Shown here piece after piece: positions 1 to 8,787 of a stretch of DNA of 39,279 nt; the stretch's first letter is position 1, and every line of letters begins with the position of its first letter. The stretch covers positions 1 to 39,279 of the forward strand of contig JAGCGS010000052.1 of assembly GCA_017649485.1 (NCBI GenBank), in the 5' to 3' direction. Both the position numbers and the translations under genes were made by a program. The stretch is from Bacteroidaceae bacterium. Lineage in GTDB: Bacteria > Bacteroidota > Bacteroidia > Bacteroidales > Bacteroidaceae. The notes beneath the pieces were generated by a model. That model did not search any database. It was given only the letters and a program-made list of their open reading frames with translations, and was not told where the DNA came from.

Positions 1-588
1 AACTATAGTTTTTCTTCCACCAGCGACGAGGCATTAGAAGCAGGCTATATTACTCCTGAAGGTTATGCTGCCATCGACTATATCTTGGGTATGGAGAAGG
101 ATGACCCCAATGCCCGCCCACTATTCGGACAGAGATATAAAACATTCAGTCCTGAGATGCAACGCATCATCAGAGCTTACACCGCCATAGGTGGCAACAT
201 ATTCGTCAGTGGAGCCTACATTGGTTACGATATGCAGGGAACTGACGAAACCCGCTTTACCCAAAATGTATTAAAATATCAGTTTGGCGCACAACATCGT
301 AGTGGAAACAATACATTCGGTGCGACTGGCATGAATCGCACTGTTCAAGTGCCCAGTACTCTGAATGCCCAGAGCTTTGCTGTATGTTCAGCCGACATCC
401 TCACAGCCGTAGGTGATGCCTTCAGCGCTATGGTCTATACCGACACTCGAGAGAGTGCCGCCGTAGCATATAAAGGTAATGATTATCATACATTCTCTAT
501 GGGTTTCCCTTTTGAAGCCATCAACGACCCTGTTGAGCGTGAGCATATCATGGCTTCCATCCTACGCTTCCTCATCAACAGAGATTAA
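1..588 (+). CDS. C-terminal part of a secreted Bacteroidales protein (xanthan-lyase/golvesin-domain-like annotation family), 5' truncated
   Basis: The frame is open from the first base, so the gene starts outside the window and only about 195 C-terminal residues are visible. The text reads like the last domain of large exported Bacteroidales proteins often annotated as xanthan lyase or golvesin-C-terminal-domain proteins. It has a stretch around 'FGQRYKTFSPEMQ', a 'GGNIFVSGAYIGYDM' segment resembling a flavodoxin/amidotransferase-like fold, and a closing 'ILRFLINRD'. No catalytic motif is visible in this fragment, so the enzymatic label is weak; only the family resemblance is claimed, from memory. 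The gene ends 77 bases before map, which has its own promoter, so the two are probably separate transcription units. Confidence 0.6.
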   Translation, partial: NYSFSSTSDEALEAGYITPEGYAAIDYILGMEKDDPNARPLFGQRYKTFSPEMQRIIRAYTAIGGNIFVSGAYIGYDMQGTDETRFTQNVLKYQFGAQHRSGNNTFGATGMNRTVQVPSTLNAQSFAVCSADILTAVGDAFSAMVYTDTRESAAVAYKGNDYHTFSMGFPFEAINDPVEREHIMASILRFLINRD

Positions 589-607
589 CTTTTTATTGCC
601 GTCTTTT

Positions 608-639
608 TTTGTGTATATACGTCTAAATTCGTAATTTTG
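608..639 (+). promoter_or_regulatory. Bacteroidetes-type promoter for map
   Basis: A -33 TTTG at 608-611 is followed by exactly 20 bases and a -7 TAATTTTG at 632-639, matching the sigma-ABfr consensus TTTG-N19/21-TAnnTTTG. Transcription would start near 646, about 20 bases before the map start codon. It probably serves map, lepA and the metallophosphoesterase together, because no second promoter is evident between them. Confidence 0.75.
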
Positions 640-665
640 CACGCAAAATAAAAGAATTAAGGAAG

Positions 666-1520
666 ATGAAAAAGATTTTCGGGGGCAACAAGTTTACCCC
701 TAATGGTTATAGCAAGGAAGTGGAGGAAAAGGCTCAGGATTGCATCCGACGAGGCTTTCACATGCCTAAACGCTCCTTGCTCCGAACAAAAGAACAGATT
801 GAGGGCATTCGTGCCGCAGGAAAGATTAACAAAGCCCTGCTCGACTATATCACTCCATTGGTGAAAGAAGGTATAACTACTGCCGAACTCGACCATGCAG
901 TATATGCTTTCACCACTGACCACGACGCCATCCCTGCCCCATTTTTGTATGAAGGCTTTCCTAAGAGTTCATGCATCAGCATCAACGATGTAGTATGCCA
1001 CGGGATACCCAGTGTGAGAGAAACCATAAAGGACGGAGATATTGTAAATGTTGATGTTACAACCATTTACAAAGGATTCTTTGCCGATGCCAGTCGTATG
1101 TTCATGATTGGCAATGTGAGTGAGGAGAATCAGAGACTGGTGCGTGTGGCAAATGAATGTCGTAACATTGGTATAGAATTGGCAAAGCCTTGGGCACGAT
1201 TAGGCGACATTGGTGCAGCAATCCAAGAACATGCAGAGAGCAATGGCTACAGTGTAGTGCGCGATTTATGTGGACATGGCTGTGGTGTGAAGTTCCATGA
1301 AGAGCCCAATGTGAATCACTTTGGCAAGGCTGGCACAGGCATGGTATTGGTTCCCGGAATGACTTTCACCATAGAGCCTATGATTAATATGGGAAAATTC
1401 CAGGTGTTTATCGATGAAGATGATGGCTGGACAGTCTTTACTGAAGACGGTTTGCCCTCTGCACAGTGGGAGAGCCATATCCTGATTACCGAAACAGGCA
1501 ACGAGATATTATGCGATTGA
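666..1520 (+). CDS. map: methionine aminopeptidase, type I
   Basis: A 284-residue type I methionine aminopeptidase, which removes the initiator Met from nascent proteins in the cytoplasm. The dinuclear-metal pita-bread fold is recognisable from its ligands in order: CHGIPS (substrate His), Asp in VNVDVT, Asp in FFADASR, His in GHGCGVKFHEEP, Glu in FTIEPM and Glu in QWESH. It carries an N-terminal extension of about 40 basic residues before the core, so it is longer than the roughly 265-residue form usually found in ribosomal-protein operons and may be a second copy in this genome (inference). The start at 666 sits directly after GGAAG and about 20 bases below the promoter. Its stop codon lies inside a TTGACCATTGA repeat tract that separates it from lepA. 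Confidence 0.95.
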   Translation: MKKIFGGNKFTPNGYSKEVEEKAQDCIRRGFHMPKRSLLRTKEQIEGIRAAGKINKALLDYITPLVKEGITTAELDHAVYAFTTDHDAIPAPFLYEGFPKSSCISINDVVCHGIPSVRETIKDGDIVNVDVTTIYKGFFADASRMFMIGNVSEENQRLVRVANECRNIGIELAKPWARLGDIGAAIQEHAESNGYSVVRDLCGHGCGVKFHEEPNVNHFGKAGTGMVLVPGMTFTIEPMINMGKFQVFIDEDDGWTVFTEDGLPSAQWESHILITETGNEILCD

Positions 1521-1560
1521 CCATTGACCATTGACTATTGACAGTTGACCATTGACTATT
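1512..1560. repeat. TTGACCATTGA-type short intergenic repeat tract
   Basis: Several near-identical 10-11 base units (ATTGACCATTG, ACTATTGACAG and so on) fill almost the whole gap between map and lepA, and one supplies the TGA stop of map. Similar tracts occur at four other places in this window (8788-8826, 20002-20031, 27149-27171, 35042-35098). Confidence 0.8.
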
Positions 1561-1566
1561 TAGAAT

Positions 1567-3348
1567 ATGAAGAATATTAGAAACTTCTGCATCATCGCCC
1601 ATATTGACCATGGGAAAAGCACTCTGGCTGATCGTCTGTTGGAGTTTACCAACACCATACAAATTACAGAAGGCCAGATGCTCGACGACATGGATCTTGA
1701 GAAAGAGCGAGGCATCACCATCAAGAGTCACGCCATTCAAATGGAATATCAATACCAAGGGGAAAAATACATTCTCAACCTCATTGATACTCCGGGACAC
1801 GTGGACTTCAGCTACGAAGTGAGTCGCTCCATCGCCGCATGCGAGGGTGCTCTGTTGGTTGTGGATGCCAGCCAAGGAGTGCAGGCACAAACCATCTCCA
1901 ACCTTTATATGGCTTTGGAGCACGACCTCGAAATCATCCCCATCATCAACAAGTGCGATATGCCAAATGCAATGCCCGACGAAGTGGAAGACGAAATTGT
2001 TGAGTTATTGGGATGCAATCGCAATGAAATCATCCGCGCCAGTGCCCGCACAGGCATGGGAGTTGAGGAGATTCTGAACGCCATCGTTGATCGCATTCCA
2101 CATCCTAAAGGTGATGAGGAAGCACCTTTGCAAGCGCTCATCTTCGACTCAGTATTCAATTCCTTTAGAGGAATCATAGCCTATTTCAAAGTAGTAAATG
2201 GCGTCATCCGCAAAGGTGATAAAGTCAAATTCTTCAATACAGGCAAAGAATATGATGCAGATGAGGTTGGTGTACTGAAAATGGACATGATACCTCGACC
2301 TGAATTGCGTACTGGTGATGTGGGCTATATCATCAGTGGCATCAAAACCTCTACAGAAGTGCGAGTAGGCGACACCATTACACATATAGCACGTCCATGC
2401 AGCGAGGCTATTTCCGGTTTCGAAGAGGTAAAGCCTATGGTCTTTGCAGGTGTTTATCCTATCTCTCCTGAGGATTATGAAAACCTGCGTGCCAGCTTGG
2501 AGAAGTTGCAGCTCAATGATGCAGCCCTCACCTTCCAGGCAGAGTCATCCGTTGCCCTCGGCTTCGGTTTCCGTTGTGGCTTCCTCGGACTGCTCCACAT
2601 GGAGATTGTGCAGGAACGCCTGGACCGTGAGTTCGATATGGATGTCATCACCACGGTGCCTAACGTAAGCTATAATATCTACGACAAGCATGGCGTGATG
2701 ACCGAAGTACACAACCCCGGCTCCATGCCCGACCCCACCACCATCGACCATATCGACGAGCCCTATATACGTGCCAGCATCATCACCGCCACCGACTATA
2801 TCGGTCCCATCATGACCCTCTGCTTAGGCAAGCGAGGCGAACTGGTGAAGCAGGAGTATGTCAGTGGCAACCGTGTAGAGATTTATTATGACATTCCCTT
2901 GGGCGAGATTGTGATTGACTTCTACGACAAGCTCAAGAGCATCTCCAAGGGTTATGCCTCATTCGACTACCACCCCAACGGTTTCCGTCCGTCCAAGCTC
3001 ATCAAGCTCGACATCCTGCTCAATGGCGAGCCTGTCGATGCCCTCTCTACCCTCACCCACGAGAGCAACGCCTACGACCTGGGACGCCGTATGTGTGAGA
3101 AGCTGAAGGAGCTCATCCCCCGCCAGCAGTTTGACATTGCCGTACAGGCAGCCATAGGAGCCAAGATTATCGCACGTGAAACCATCAAACAGGTGCGCAA
3201 AGATGTTACTGCCAAGTGTTATGGTGGTGACGTGAGCCGTAAGCGCAAACTGCTGGAAAAGCAGAAACGAGGCAAGAAACGCATGAAGCAAATTGGCAAT
3301 GTAGAAGTACCGCAAAAAGCTTTCCTTGCTGTTTTAAAATTAGACTAA
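1567..3348 (+). CDS. lepA: elongation factor 4 (LepA) ribosomal GTPase
   Basis: A 593-residue LepA/EF4 translational GTPase, close to the usual length of about 600. It acts on the ribosome, where it is linked to back-translocation and initiation quality. All G motifs are visible: P-loop HIDHGKST, switch [18 protein letters not shown] (commonly NKID in this family) and SARTG. EF-G-like domains II, III and V follow, and then the LepA-specific C-terminal domain rich in Lys/Arg ending near '[12 protein letters not shown]'. The start follows the repeat tract with only AATAT immediately upstream, as is common in Bacteroidetes. It lies 4 bases upstream of the metallophosphoesterase, suggesting co-transcription. 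Confidence 0.98.
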   Translation: MKNIRNFCIIAHIDHGKSTLADRLLEFTNTIQITEGQMLDDMDLEKERGITIKSHAIQMEYQYQGEKYILNLIDTPGHVDFSYEVSRSIAACEGALLVVDASQGVQAQTISNLYMALEHDLEIIPIINKCDMPNAMPDEVEDEIVELLGCNRNEIIRASARTGMGVEEILNAIVDRIPHPKGDEEAPLQALIFDSVFNSFRGIIAYFKVVNGVIRKGDKVKFFNTGKEYDADEVGVLKMDMIPRPELRTGDVGYIISGIKTSTEVRVGDTITHIARPCSEAISGFEEVKPMVFAGVYPISPEDYENLRASLEKLQLNDAALTFQAESSVALGFGFRCGFLGLLHMEIVQERLDREFDMDVITTVPNVSYNIYDKHGVMTEVHNPGSMPDPTTIDHIDEPYIRASIITATDYIGPIMTLCLGKRGELVKQEYVSGNRVEIYYDIPLGEIVIDFYDKLKSISKGYASFDYHPNGFRPSKLIKLDILLNGEPVDALSTLTHESNAYDLGRRMCEKLKELIPRQQFDIAVQAAIGAKIIARETIKQVRKDVTAKCYGGDVSRKRKLLEKQKRGKKRMKQIGNVEVPQKAFLAVLKLD

Positions 3349-3352
3349 CAAT

Positions 3353-4327
3353 ATGATTATCAAGATGGTTAGAAGACGTCAATTCATACAGAGAATGATG
3401 GGTATGGGAGCACTCATCGCCACCTCTGACCTGCCTGCACTGGCTGAGGACAACCCCTCTGTATTTCCTCAACGCGGTGAAAACGAACGTATGTCTATCA
3501 GCTACGCCATAGTGAATATAGGTCTGGAGCACCCCTTCAGCGTGCTCCACCTTTCCGATACACACCTCACAGCTGCTTACGCTACAGAGAATGAAAAGAA
3601 ACAACAGCTGCGCGAACAACGCACCATCACCTTTGGTGGACGGCAAGAAGAAGCCCTGCGCGATGCACTGGCATGGGCAAAACAGCATGTTGATTATATA
3701 GTACACACAGGGGATCTCATCGACTGGCAGAGTGAAGCCAACTTCGACTTGGTACGCAAATACTTTGGTGATAGCACCATTGGTACTATGGGCAATCATG
3801 AGTTTACCCCCGACATGTGGTTGAGCGACCCCAAGGAGGAAAAGACTGAAGACTTCAAAGATTTGACACGTAGCAAGCTACAGGAGGTTTATCCCTTCGA
3901 TGTGCGTTTCCAGTCGCAGGTGGTTCATGGTGTGAACTTCATTACACTCGACGACGTCTATGGCTATGTCACAGCAGAGCAAGTGCTACGCTTCAAAAAG
4001 GAAGCACAAAAGGGACTTCCTATGGTATTGTGTATGCATGTGCCTTTCTTCACTGACAATATCTGGTGGGCCACCATGCGTTTCTGGCGTGACAAATGCC
4101 CTATGGATTACCAAGGTTTACCAGCCATTGACGGTGAGTATCTGTTGCAGAAGGAAGACCCTGTAACCAGAGACTTCATCTCCTATCTTCGTCAAGAGCC
4201 CCTACTCCATTGCATCTTAGCTGGTCATGAGCACATTACAGTTGAGGATCAGTTCTCCCCCACTTGCCGGGAATATGTCGTTGCAGGCAACTTCCTCTTT
4301 CACGGACGTGAAGTTTTATTTGTTTAG
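3353..4327 (+). CDS. calcineurin-like metallophosphoesterase, probably exported
   Basis: A 324-residue calcineurin-type phosphoesterase. The dinuclear-metal motifs are present in order: DTH (in LHLSDTHLT), GDLID, GNHE, a later MHVPFF histidine and GHEH. The N terminus carries basic residues (RRRQFIQR) followed by a hydrophobic stretch and an ALAE cleavage-like site, consistent with export by a Tat- or Sec-type signal. Start 3353 is the first ATG; an ATG at 3365 (MVRRRQF) is an equally good alternative. The physiological substrate (phosphoester or nucleotide) cannot be told from sequence. It ends an apparent map-lepA-phosphoesterase unit, and a long non-coding gap follows. Confidence 0.88.
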   Translation: MIIKMVRRRQFIQRMMGMGALIATSDLPALAEDNPSVFPQRGENERMSISYAIVNIGLEHPFSVLHLSDTHLTAAYATENEKKQQLREQRTITFGGRQEEALRDALAWAKQHVDYIVHTGDLIDWQSEANFDLVRKYFGDSTIGTMGNHEFTPDMWLSDPKEEKTEDFKDLTRSKLQEVYPFDVRFQSQVVHGVNFITLDDVYGYVTAEQVLRFKKEAQKGLPMVLCMHVPFFTDNIWWATMRFWRDKCPMDYQGLPAIDGEYLLQKEDPVTRDFISYLRQEPLLHCILAGHEHITVEDQFSPTCREYVVAGNFLFHGREVLFV

Positions 4328-4460
4328 TAAAACAACTGCCAACGTATTCTAAACACATCTTGTTGTCAAGTGTCACGTGTCACCAACAGTCAACATTTTC
4401 AGTATGGGAAACAAAGGAAGCGTCAAGTAAATCAGGAAAGTCACCATGCCCCCTTGCCTA

Positions 4461-4526
4461 TTACTTGAAGTAATTGACTCGTTTAACTGAGGTAATTGCC
4501 CCGATTACCTGAGGTAAATGAAAATA
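4461..4526. repeat. three tandem 22-bp imperfect palindromes
   Basis: Units begin at 4461, 4483 and 4505 with an exact 22-base period. Their cores are TTACTTGAAGTAA, TTAACTGAGGTAA and TTACCTGAGGTAA. The first and third are near-perfect dyads. The tails differ (ATTGACTCG, ATTGCCCCG, ATGAAAATA). The period is about two helical turns, so a protein would meet all three on one face of the DNA. This is the only clear structure in the otherwise featureless stretch 4328-4700. Confidence 0.6.
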
Positions 4527-4701
4527 CTGCCTCCAGCCACCAGGAATGATTGAGGCGGTAGATGTGCTATCACCCTCTGGCTGGGTTCGATAAGATAGCA
4601 CCATACAATTATGAAATTTTATGCTAAAAAGCATGTATTTTGGATAATATTGAGGGAAAAGCAATTATTTTTAGTCTTTATATTCATTTTTTATTATATT
4701 A

Positions 4702-4733
4702 TTTGGCGGTTTATAATATTTTATGTAATTTTG
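4702..4733 (+). promoter_or_regulatory. Bacteroidetes-type promoter upstream of a non-coding stretch
   Basis: TTTG at 4702-4705, 20 bases, then TAATTTTG at 4726-4733: a full match to the Bacteroidetes consensus with the same -7 sequence as the map promoter. The expected start is near 4740, which is 340 bases before the next start codon. This suggests either a very long leader or a separate small RNA. Confidence 0.65.
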
Positions 4734-4740
4734 CACCGCA

Positions 4741-5017
4741 TTTGGGAAATGTGATGTGACTGACGGTTGCGGCTCAGCGAAGGCCAAGCTAAACTGCCTC
4801 CACAGGAACAACGCAAGACCGACTGCAAACGCCAATGAGGACATGAGCTCAACCTCGGATGGCAAGAAGCGGGAAGTGACGACCCGGAGTAGTTCGTCGC
4901 AGAGTATTAACCAAGCAAGAATAAAAAAAACAATGACTACTAACACAATTACCATGAGAACCCAACCACTACAGACACAAAGTCGATGCTGGAAACAAAA
5001 GATTTGCAATGCGTCAA
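4741..5017 (+). ncRNA. candidate small RNA or long structured 5' leader (unidentified)
   Basis: Between two promoter matches lies about 280 bases of distinctly more GC-rich sequence, flanked by very AT-rich DNA and lacking a convincing plus-strand start or coding pattern. Short foldable pieces are visible: GCATTT-GGG-AAATGT at its 5' end, GACGA...TCGTC around 4877-4900, and CGCAAG near 4812 that can pair with CTTGCG near 5018. I compared it by eye with tmRNA, SRP RNA and RNase P signatures and recognised none. The 3' end is arbitrary because no terminator was seen. This is inference from position and composition only. Confidence 0.3.
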
Positions 5018-5049
5018 CTTGCGTAGGTAAATTGTTTTCCATAAATTTG
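5018..5049 (+). promoter_or_regulatory. promoter for the CE1-type esterase
   Basis: CTTG at 5018-5021 (one change from TTTG), 20 bases, then TAAATTTG at 5042-5049, a full -7 match. Transcription would start near 5056, giving a leader of about 27 bases before the ATG at 5083. This makes the upstream 4702-4733 promoter unnecessary for the esterase. Confidence 0.6.
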
Positions 5050-5082
5050 CAAGCGTATAGTAACAAAATAACCAAAGATATT

Positions 5083-6204
5083 ATGAGCAAGATTAATTTG
5101 ATTTTAGCAACAATCCTGGCTGTTGGTAGCCTGACTACTGCCCAAGCCCAGTTTCAGCGCACCCCCACCCCCAATGACACCTTACAGTCTGTCCGCAAGC
5201 AGGCTGATGGAAGTGTGGTGTTTAGCATCTATGCCCCTAAGGCAAGAACCGTTTCATTGGCAGGCGACATCATGCCCTGGGGTGCGACACCTGAAGTAAA
5301 GGAGAACCCCAATGGTGTGTGGAACATCACCATTAAAGATGTGAAACCCGGCTCTTACCGCTATCACTTTGTAGTGGATGGCTTGAACGTGTATGACCCC
5401 AAGGCACCATTGGCAAGTGAGACTTCTGCCATTGCCGATATCGACGACGGTAATCAGTTCTTCTCTATGAAAGATGTACCTCACGGAGCTATTACACAAC
5501 GTTACTACCACAGCAAAGTGCTGAACACCACAAGCCGCATGCATGTATGGACACCTGCAGGTTATGAGAACTCGAAAGAGAAACTGCCTGTTCTGTATCT
5601 GATTCATGGCGGTGGCGACAGCGACAACGCCTGGCCAACAGTGGGTCGCGCAGGATTTATCCTGGACAATCTGCTGGCAGAAGGGAAGATCGTGCCTATG
5701 ATTGTGGTAATGCCAAACGCCAACATACCAGCTCAAAAGAGAGATATGAGCGACTTGATGGATAATTTCACTAACGACCTGATGGGAAGCATCATGCCGT
5801 TTATCGAAAGCAACTACCGATGCCTGACCGATAAGGATCATCGTGCAATTGGAGGTCTTTCAATGGGTGGCATTCAGACGCTGGAAATCTGCCTGCAGAA
5901 CATTGACAAGTTTAGCTATGTGTTTGTGCTGAGTAGTGGATTCAACCCCAACATCGACTACGAGCAGCAAGCTGAGCGTTTCCATATCAAGGAGAATGCA
6001 GCCAAGATCAACAAGAGTTTCAAAATGTTTGTACACACCCAGGGAGGACCATCAGACATCACTTATCGAAGTGGTACGAATACGAACAAGATATTCGACA
6101 AGTATGGTATCAAGTATGAGTATAGTGAACCTTATCAGACAGGACATTCATGGAGTACTTGGCGGAATAATCTAAATGATTTGGCACCGAGGTTATTCAA
6201 ATAA
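5083..6204 (+). CDS. secreted carbohydrate esterase family 1 / esterase D-like protein with N-terminal CBM48-like domain
   Basis: A 373-residue exported alpha/beta-hydrolase. A Sec signal peptide (MSKINLILATILAVG...AQAQ) is followed by an E-set/CBM48-like domain at about residues 40-130 ('VVFSIYAPKARTVSLAGD', 'GSYRYHFVVDG'). The catalytic domain has LIHGGG (oxyanion side), the nucleophile elbow GGLSMGG and the catalytic His in TGHSW. This architecture is typical of Bacteroidales feruloyl/acetyl-xylan-type esterases that remove acyl groups from plant polysaccharides; the true substrate is unknown. I chose the ATG at 5083, not an in-frame upstream start, because it gives a clean signal peptide and lies just below a promoter. 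No SusCD pair or other polysaccharide-locus genes flank it. Confidence 0.88.
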   Translation: MSKINLILATILAVGSLTTAQAQFQRTPTPNDTLQSVRKQADGSVVFSIYAPKARTVSLAGDIMPWGATPEVKENPNGVWNITIKDVKPGSYRYHFVVDGLNVYDPKAPLASETSAIADIDDGNQFFSMKDVPHGAITQRYYHSKVLNTTSRMHVWTPAGYENSKEKLPVLYLIHGGGDSDNAWPTVGRAGFILDNLLAEGKIVPMIVVMPNANIPAQKRDMSDLMDNFTNDLMGSIMPFIESNYRCLTDKDHRAIGGLSMGGIQTLEICLQNIDKFSYVFVLSSGFNPNIDYEQQAERFHIKENAAKINKSFKMFVHTQGGPSDITYRSGTNTNKIFDKYGIKYEYSEPYQTGHSWSTWRNNLNDLAPRLFK

Positions 6205-6210
6205 CACAAA

Positions 6211-6245
6211 AATAATCCCTTCCAGAAATTTAGGAAGGGATTATT
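6211..6245. terminator. hairpin terminator between convergent genes
   Basis: AATAATCCCTTCC and its exact complement GGAAGGGATTATT form a 13-bp stem around a 9-base loop, seven bases after the esterase stop. The AT-rich base of the stem supplies U-rich ends on both strands, so it may serve both the esterase and the convergent phosphatase gene. The remaining sequence to 6385 shows nothing further. Confidence 0.75.
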
Positions 6246-6385
6246 TGTAAAAGGTATTCAACTTTCAGAGTTTATCACACTTCACCCGTTTCGTAAAAAA
6301 GCACACCGGACAAACACCTTCTGCCTTCAGGATGAAAAAAAGTAAAGGCTTGCCTTGTTTATCACATCACTTCACTAAAATCTTT

Positions 6386-7651
6386 TCATAAGTCCAAAGC
6401 GGTTTTCATTTTGAAAAACAGTTCGGTATTAAGCATTGCACCTACGAACTGAGCTGCCCCTGCACCATAGGCGAAATAAGGTACCATCACACCAGAGTGG
6501 TTCGCCATACCTGGCATTGTCCACTTAGCTTCCACTTGACCAGTTGCAACATCTCCACCCACAATGGTCATGCCTGATGCTTCGGGAGAGCCTGCCACAA
6601 GCACCAAGGTGTCTCCATGCTCATCGGCAAAGTCGATGGCCCGTCCAATTGCTTCGTCCATGTTAATCGCTTCCTGGCAGAGTAACTCCGTCTTGCCATT
6701 GTGTGATGCTCGGTCAGTAAACATGCTACTCGTCAACAGGAAGAACCCATTATCGTTTTGAGAGAGCAAATCCAATGCCAATGAAACCTCATCGGGATAC
6801 ATCGCTTTGTCGCGTCCGTTAGCCAAATTGGGAGTATCCACCTTATTGGTAAAGCCTGCTAACTTGCCACTCTTAACCTGTTTAATATCGTCCCAGGTAG
6901 AACAAACCTGCCATCCTTTCTGACGAAGTTCACCCAAGAGGTCGCGACCATCACTACGAGGCTCGAATGTCATTTGGCCAGCACCGCCTGCACCAGGTCC
7001 CCCTTGCAGCCTTGGTGCTCCTTGTTGAGCATTACCATCCTCTCTTTGTGAAACTTGTGCATTAGAAACAGTTACACCCGATGGAGGGCCAAATCCTTTC
7101 ACACTGTTGGTGAAGAAAGCCTCGCCAGCACCGATGAATACATCAACACCTGTGTCCACATATTGAGCAGTAATCTGTTCTGTCATCATTCGATTCTGAG
7201 CATGTCCAATGAAAGACACATTACTTCCTTCCACCAGTGTGTTGCTTGACACGATACCAGTGGCAAGACCAGCTTCCTTAGCCAACTCAATAATGTTCTT
7301 GACTGGGTTGTTGTCCTTATCTACTCCCACAGCCCCTTGGTGGCTATTCACTCCACAGGCCAATGCCGTACAATGAGAAGGTGCATCACCACAAAATTTA
7401 TCGCAAGGATTGGTTGTCATCAAGCCTCCGTGAGTCATCTTACCCACGTTCAACTTACCTCCATTGGCGATGGCTCCAGCCTGCCACTGAGCTACCCCCA
7501 TTCCGTCAGAAATAAATAATACAATGTTCTTTGGCGAAGCAGCAAACCCCTTTCCGTCTTTGGTATAATCATTACATCCAGCCAGTGAAGTACCCCCAAA
7601 TGTCAGAAAAGGAATGCTTCCTAAAAGTTTTAAAGATTCTCTACGTTTCAT
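6386..7651 (-). CDS. alkaline phosphatase-family lipoprotein with altered catalytic residues
   Basis: A 421-residue protein of the alkaline phosphatase superfamily. It has a basic, lipobox-bearing N terminus (MKRRESLKLLGS...LAGC), so it is probably an exported lipoprotein. Fold markers are clear: ISDGMG (the D51 equivalent), a DRASH segment (D327/H331 equivalents), and ANHSG before VPYFAYG (H412 equivalent). By eye, the nucleophile position reads D-A-P-S-H-C-T-A where E. coli has D-S-A-A-S-A-T-A, the E322 position is Ser, and the D369-H370 pair is replaced within VAGSPEASG. Several metal ligands and the usual nucleophile thus seem missing, so it may be inactive or have another role. A Gly/Gln-rich insertion lies near residues 200-230. 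It sits 45 bases downstream of the GTPase gene. Confidence 0.85.
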   Translation of the reverse strand: MKRRESLKLLGSIPFLTFGGTSLAGCNDYTKDGKGFAASPKNIVLFISDGMGVAQWQAGAIANGGKLNVGKMTHGGLMTTNPCDKFCGDAPSHCTALACGVNSHQGAVGVDKDNNPVKNIIELAKEAGLATGIVSSNTLVEGSNVSFIGHAQNRMMTEQITAQYVDTGVDVFIGAGEAFFTNSVKGFGPPSGVTVSNAQVSQREDGNAQQGAPRLQGGPGAGGAGQMTFEPRSDGRDLLGELRQKGWQVCSTWDDIKQVKSGKLAGFTNKVDTPNLANGRDKAMYPDEVSLALDLLSQNDNGFFLLTSSMFTDRASHNGKTELLCQEAINMDEAIGRAIDFADEHGDTLVLVAGSPEASGMTIVGGDVATGQVEAKWTMPGMANHSGVMVPYFAYGAGAAQFVGAMLNTELFFKMKTALDL

Positions 7652-7696
7652 AATAGTTTAAGTTAAAAAAATACCACAAGCTTGATTTTCTCTAAT

Positions 7697-8782
7697 TCAA
7701 ACAACTACGTCAAATCTATGGGTCGGATTGGGGCGACCAGGTTGCAGGTACTTCCAAGCCAGCACGTTTTCCGTAAGCTTGTCGCCAAGCTGGGCAGTCA
7801 CCTCACTGCGCACTACCCTATCCAATTCCTCGGGTGCCATCTCCACGCGGGCGTTGATAATGACTTTGGCTTCGTCACTGCTTCCAGCACTGTGGCGCAA
7901 GGACAGTTTGCCATCACCTGCCAAGTTGCCGACGATATATTGCTGACCATTCTCCACAATCACCTTCACATGTCCGATACCTGCATGCCTTGCTTTAAAT
8001 TGGCTGTCTAACGCGGTGAGCAGGTTCTTGGCAAAAGCATCCCAGTCAGTTTGTACTCCTTTTACGAGCAAAGTGCCGTTGAGCCAACCCAGCACAGCCT
8101 CTCCGTGAGCATAGATATCATAATTGATGTCGAGCAAACGCTTGCCTGCATCTGTGCGAGTCAGCACATCTTCCAACCAGGCCTCAACTCCCTCGCCTGT
8201 CTGTGCACTGACCTTGCTGACATTGGCACCGGCAAACTCGGCAGTTACCTTCAACAGCAACTGGTCCAACCCATCCTTGCTATAGGCATCAGCTTTGGTG
8301 AGCAGGATAACATCGCCCTCCTCCAACTGCTTGTGGTAGATATAGGCAGCATCTTGATGCAAACCGCCATTATCTCCTTTCATAATAGGAGTGAGACGTG
8401 CAGGGTCAGCAAGCACAGTAAACGGAGCCACCTCTAAATCTGCCTGATAGAATTTCTTCAAAGGCTGGATGATGGTAGCAGAAAGGTCGGCACAGCTGCC
8501 TACAGGCTCAGCGATAATCACATCGGGAGCAGCATTCAGCCGCAGCTCCTTAATAGCATTCGCAAAGCCAGGGAAGTTACAACAGAAACAGCTTCCGCTC
8601 ACTTCAGCCACCTCCAAACCCTCGTTTTGCAGCAAGGCACTATCCACCAATTCGGGAGCCTGATCGTTAGTTATTAGAGCCACTTTCTTGCCCTGTTTCA
8701 TCAAAAACCTGGCTGTTTCCCACAGCAAGGTAGTCTTGCCTGCTCCGAGGAAGCCACCTACGAGTAATAATTTTGTCTTCAT
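7697..8782 (-). CDS. COG0523 (CobW/P47K) family GTPase, putative metallochaperone
   Basis: A 361-residue G3E-family P-loop GTPase. The Walker A motif GGFLGAGKTTLL is at the N terminus, and the characteristic Cys motif appears as SCFCCNF about 60 residues in. The GTPase body has an LTKAD base-recognition motif. The family delivers zinc, cobalt or iron-type metals to client proteins in the cytosol; no metal can be assigned here. The C-terminal half is divergent from classic CobW and lacks a His-rich loop. I use ATG 8782 (MKTKLLL) because the longer frame begins with TTG inside a repeat tract. It lies between the aquaporin and the phosphatase-like lipoprotein and may be co-transcribed with them. 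Confidence 0.85.
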   Translation of the reverse strand: MKTKLLLVGGFLGAGKTTLLWETARFLMKQGKKVALITNDQAPELVDSALLQNEGLEVAEVSGSCFCCNFPGFANAIKELRLNAAPDVIIAEPVGSCADLSATIIQPLKKFYQADLEVAPFTVLADPARLTPIMKGDNGGLHQDAAYIYHKQLEEGDVILLTKADAYSKDGLDQLLLKVTAEFAGANVSKVSAQTGEGVEAWLEDVLTRTDAGKRLLDINYDIYAHGEAVLGWLNGTLLVKGVQTDWDAFAKNLLTALDSQFKARHAGIGHVKVIVENGQQYIVGNLAGDGKLSLRHSAGSSDEAKVIINARVEMAPEELDRVVRSEVTAQLGDKLTENVLAWKYLQPGRPNPTHRFDVVV

Positions 8783-8787
8783 AAAAT

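Noticed and set aside
4756-5082. In-frame N-terminal extension of the esterase
   Set aside because: It has a non-protein-like composition, crosses a promoter, and would bury the clear signal peptide that begins at 5083.
4671-5090. Minus-strand 139-residue hydrophobic open frame opposite the candidate RNA
   Set aside because: It looks membrane-like in parts, but it runs against two good plus-strand promoters, lacks its own promoter, and ends in low-complexity AT-rich codons. It is most likely a chance frame.
5254-5841. Minus-strand 195-residue frame inside the esterase
   Set aside because: It is the antisense shadow of a well-supported esterase; no family resemblance.
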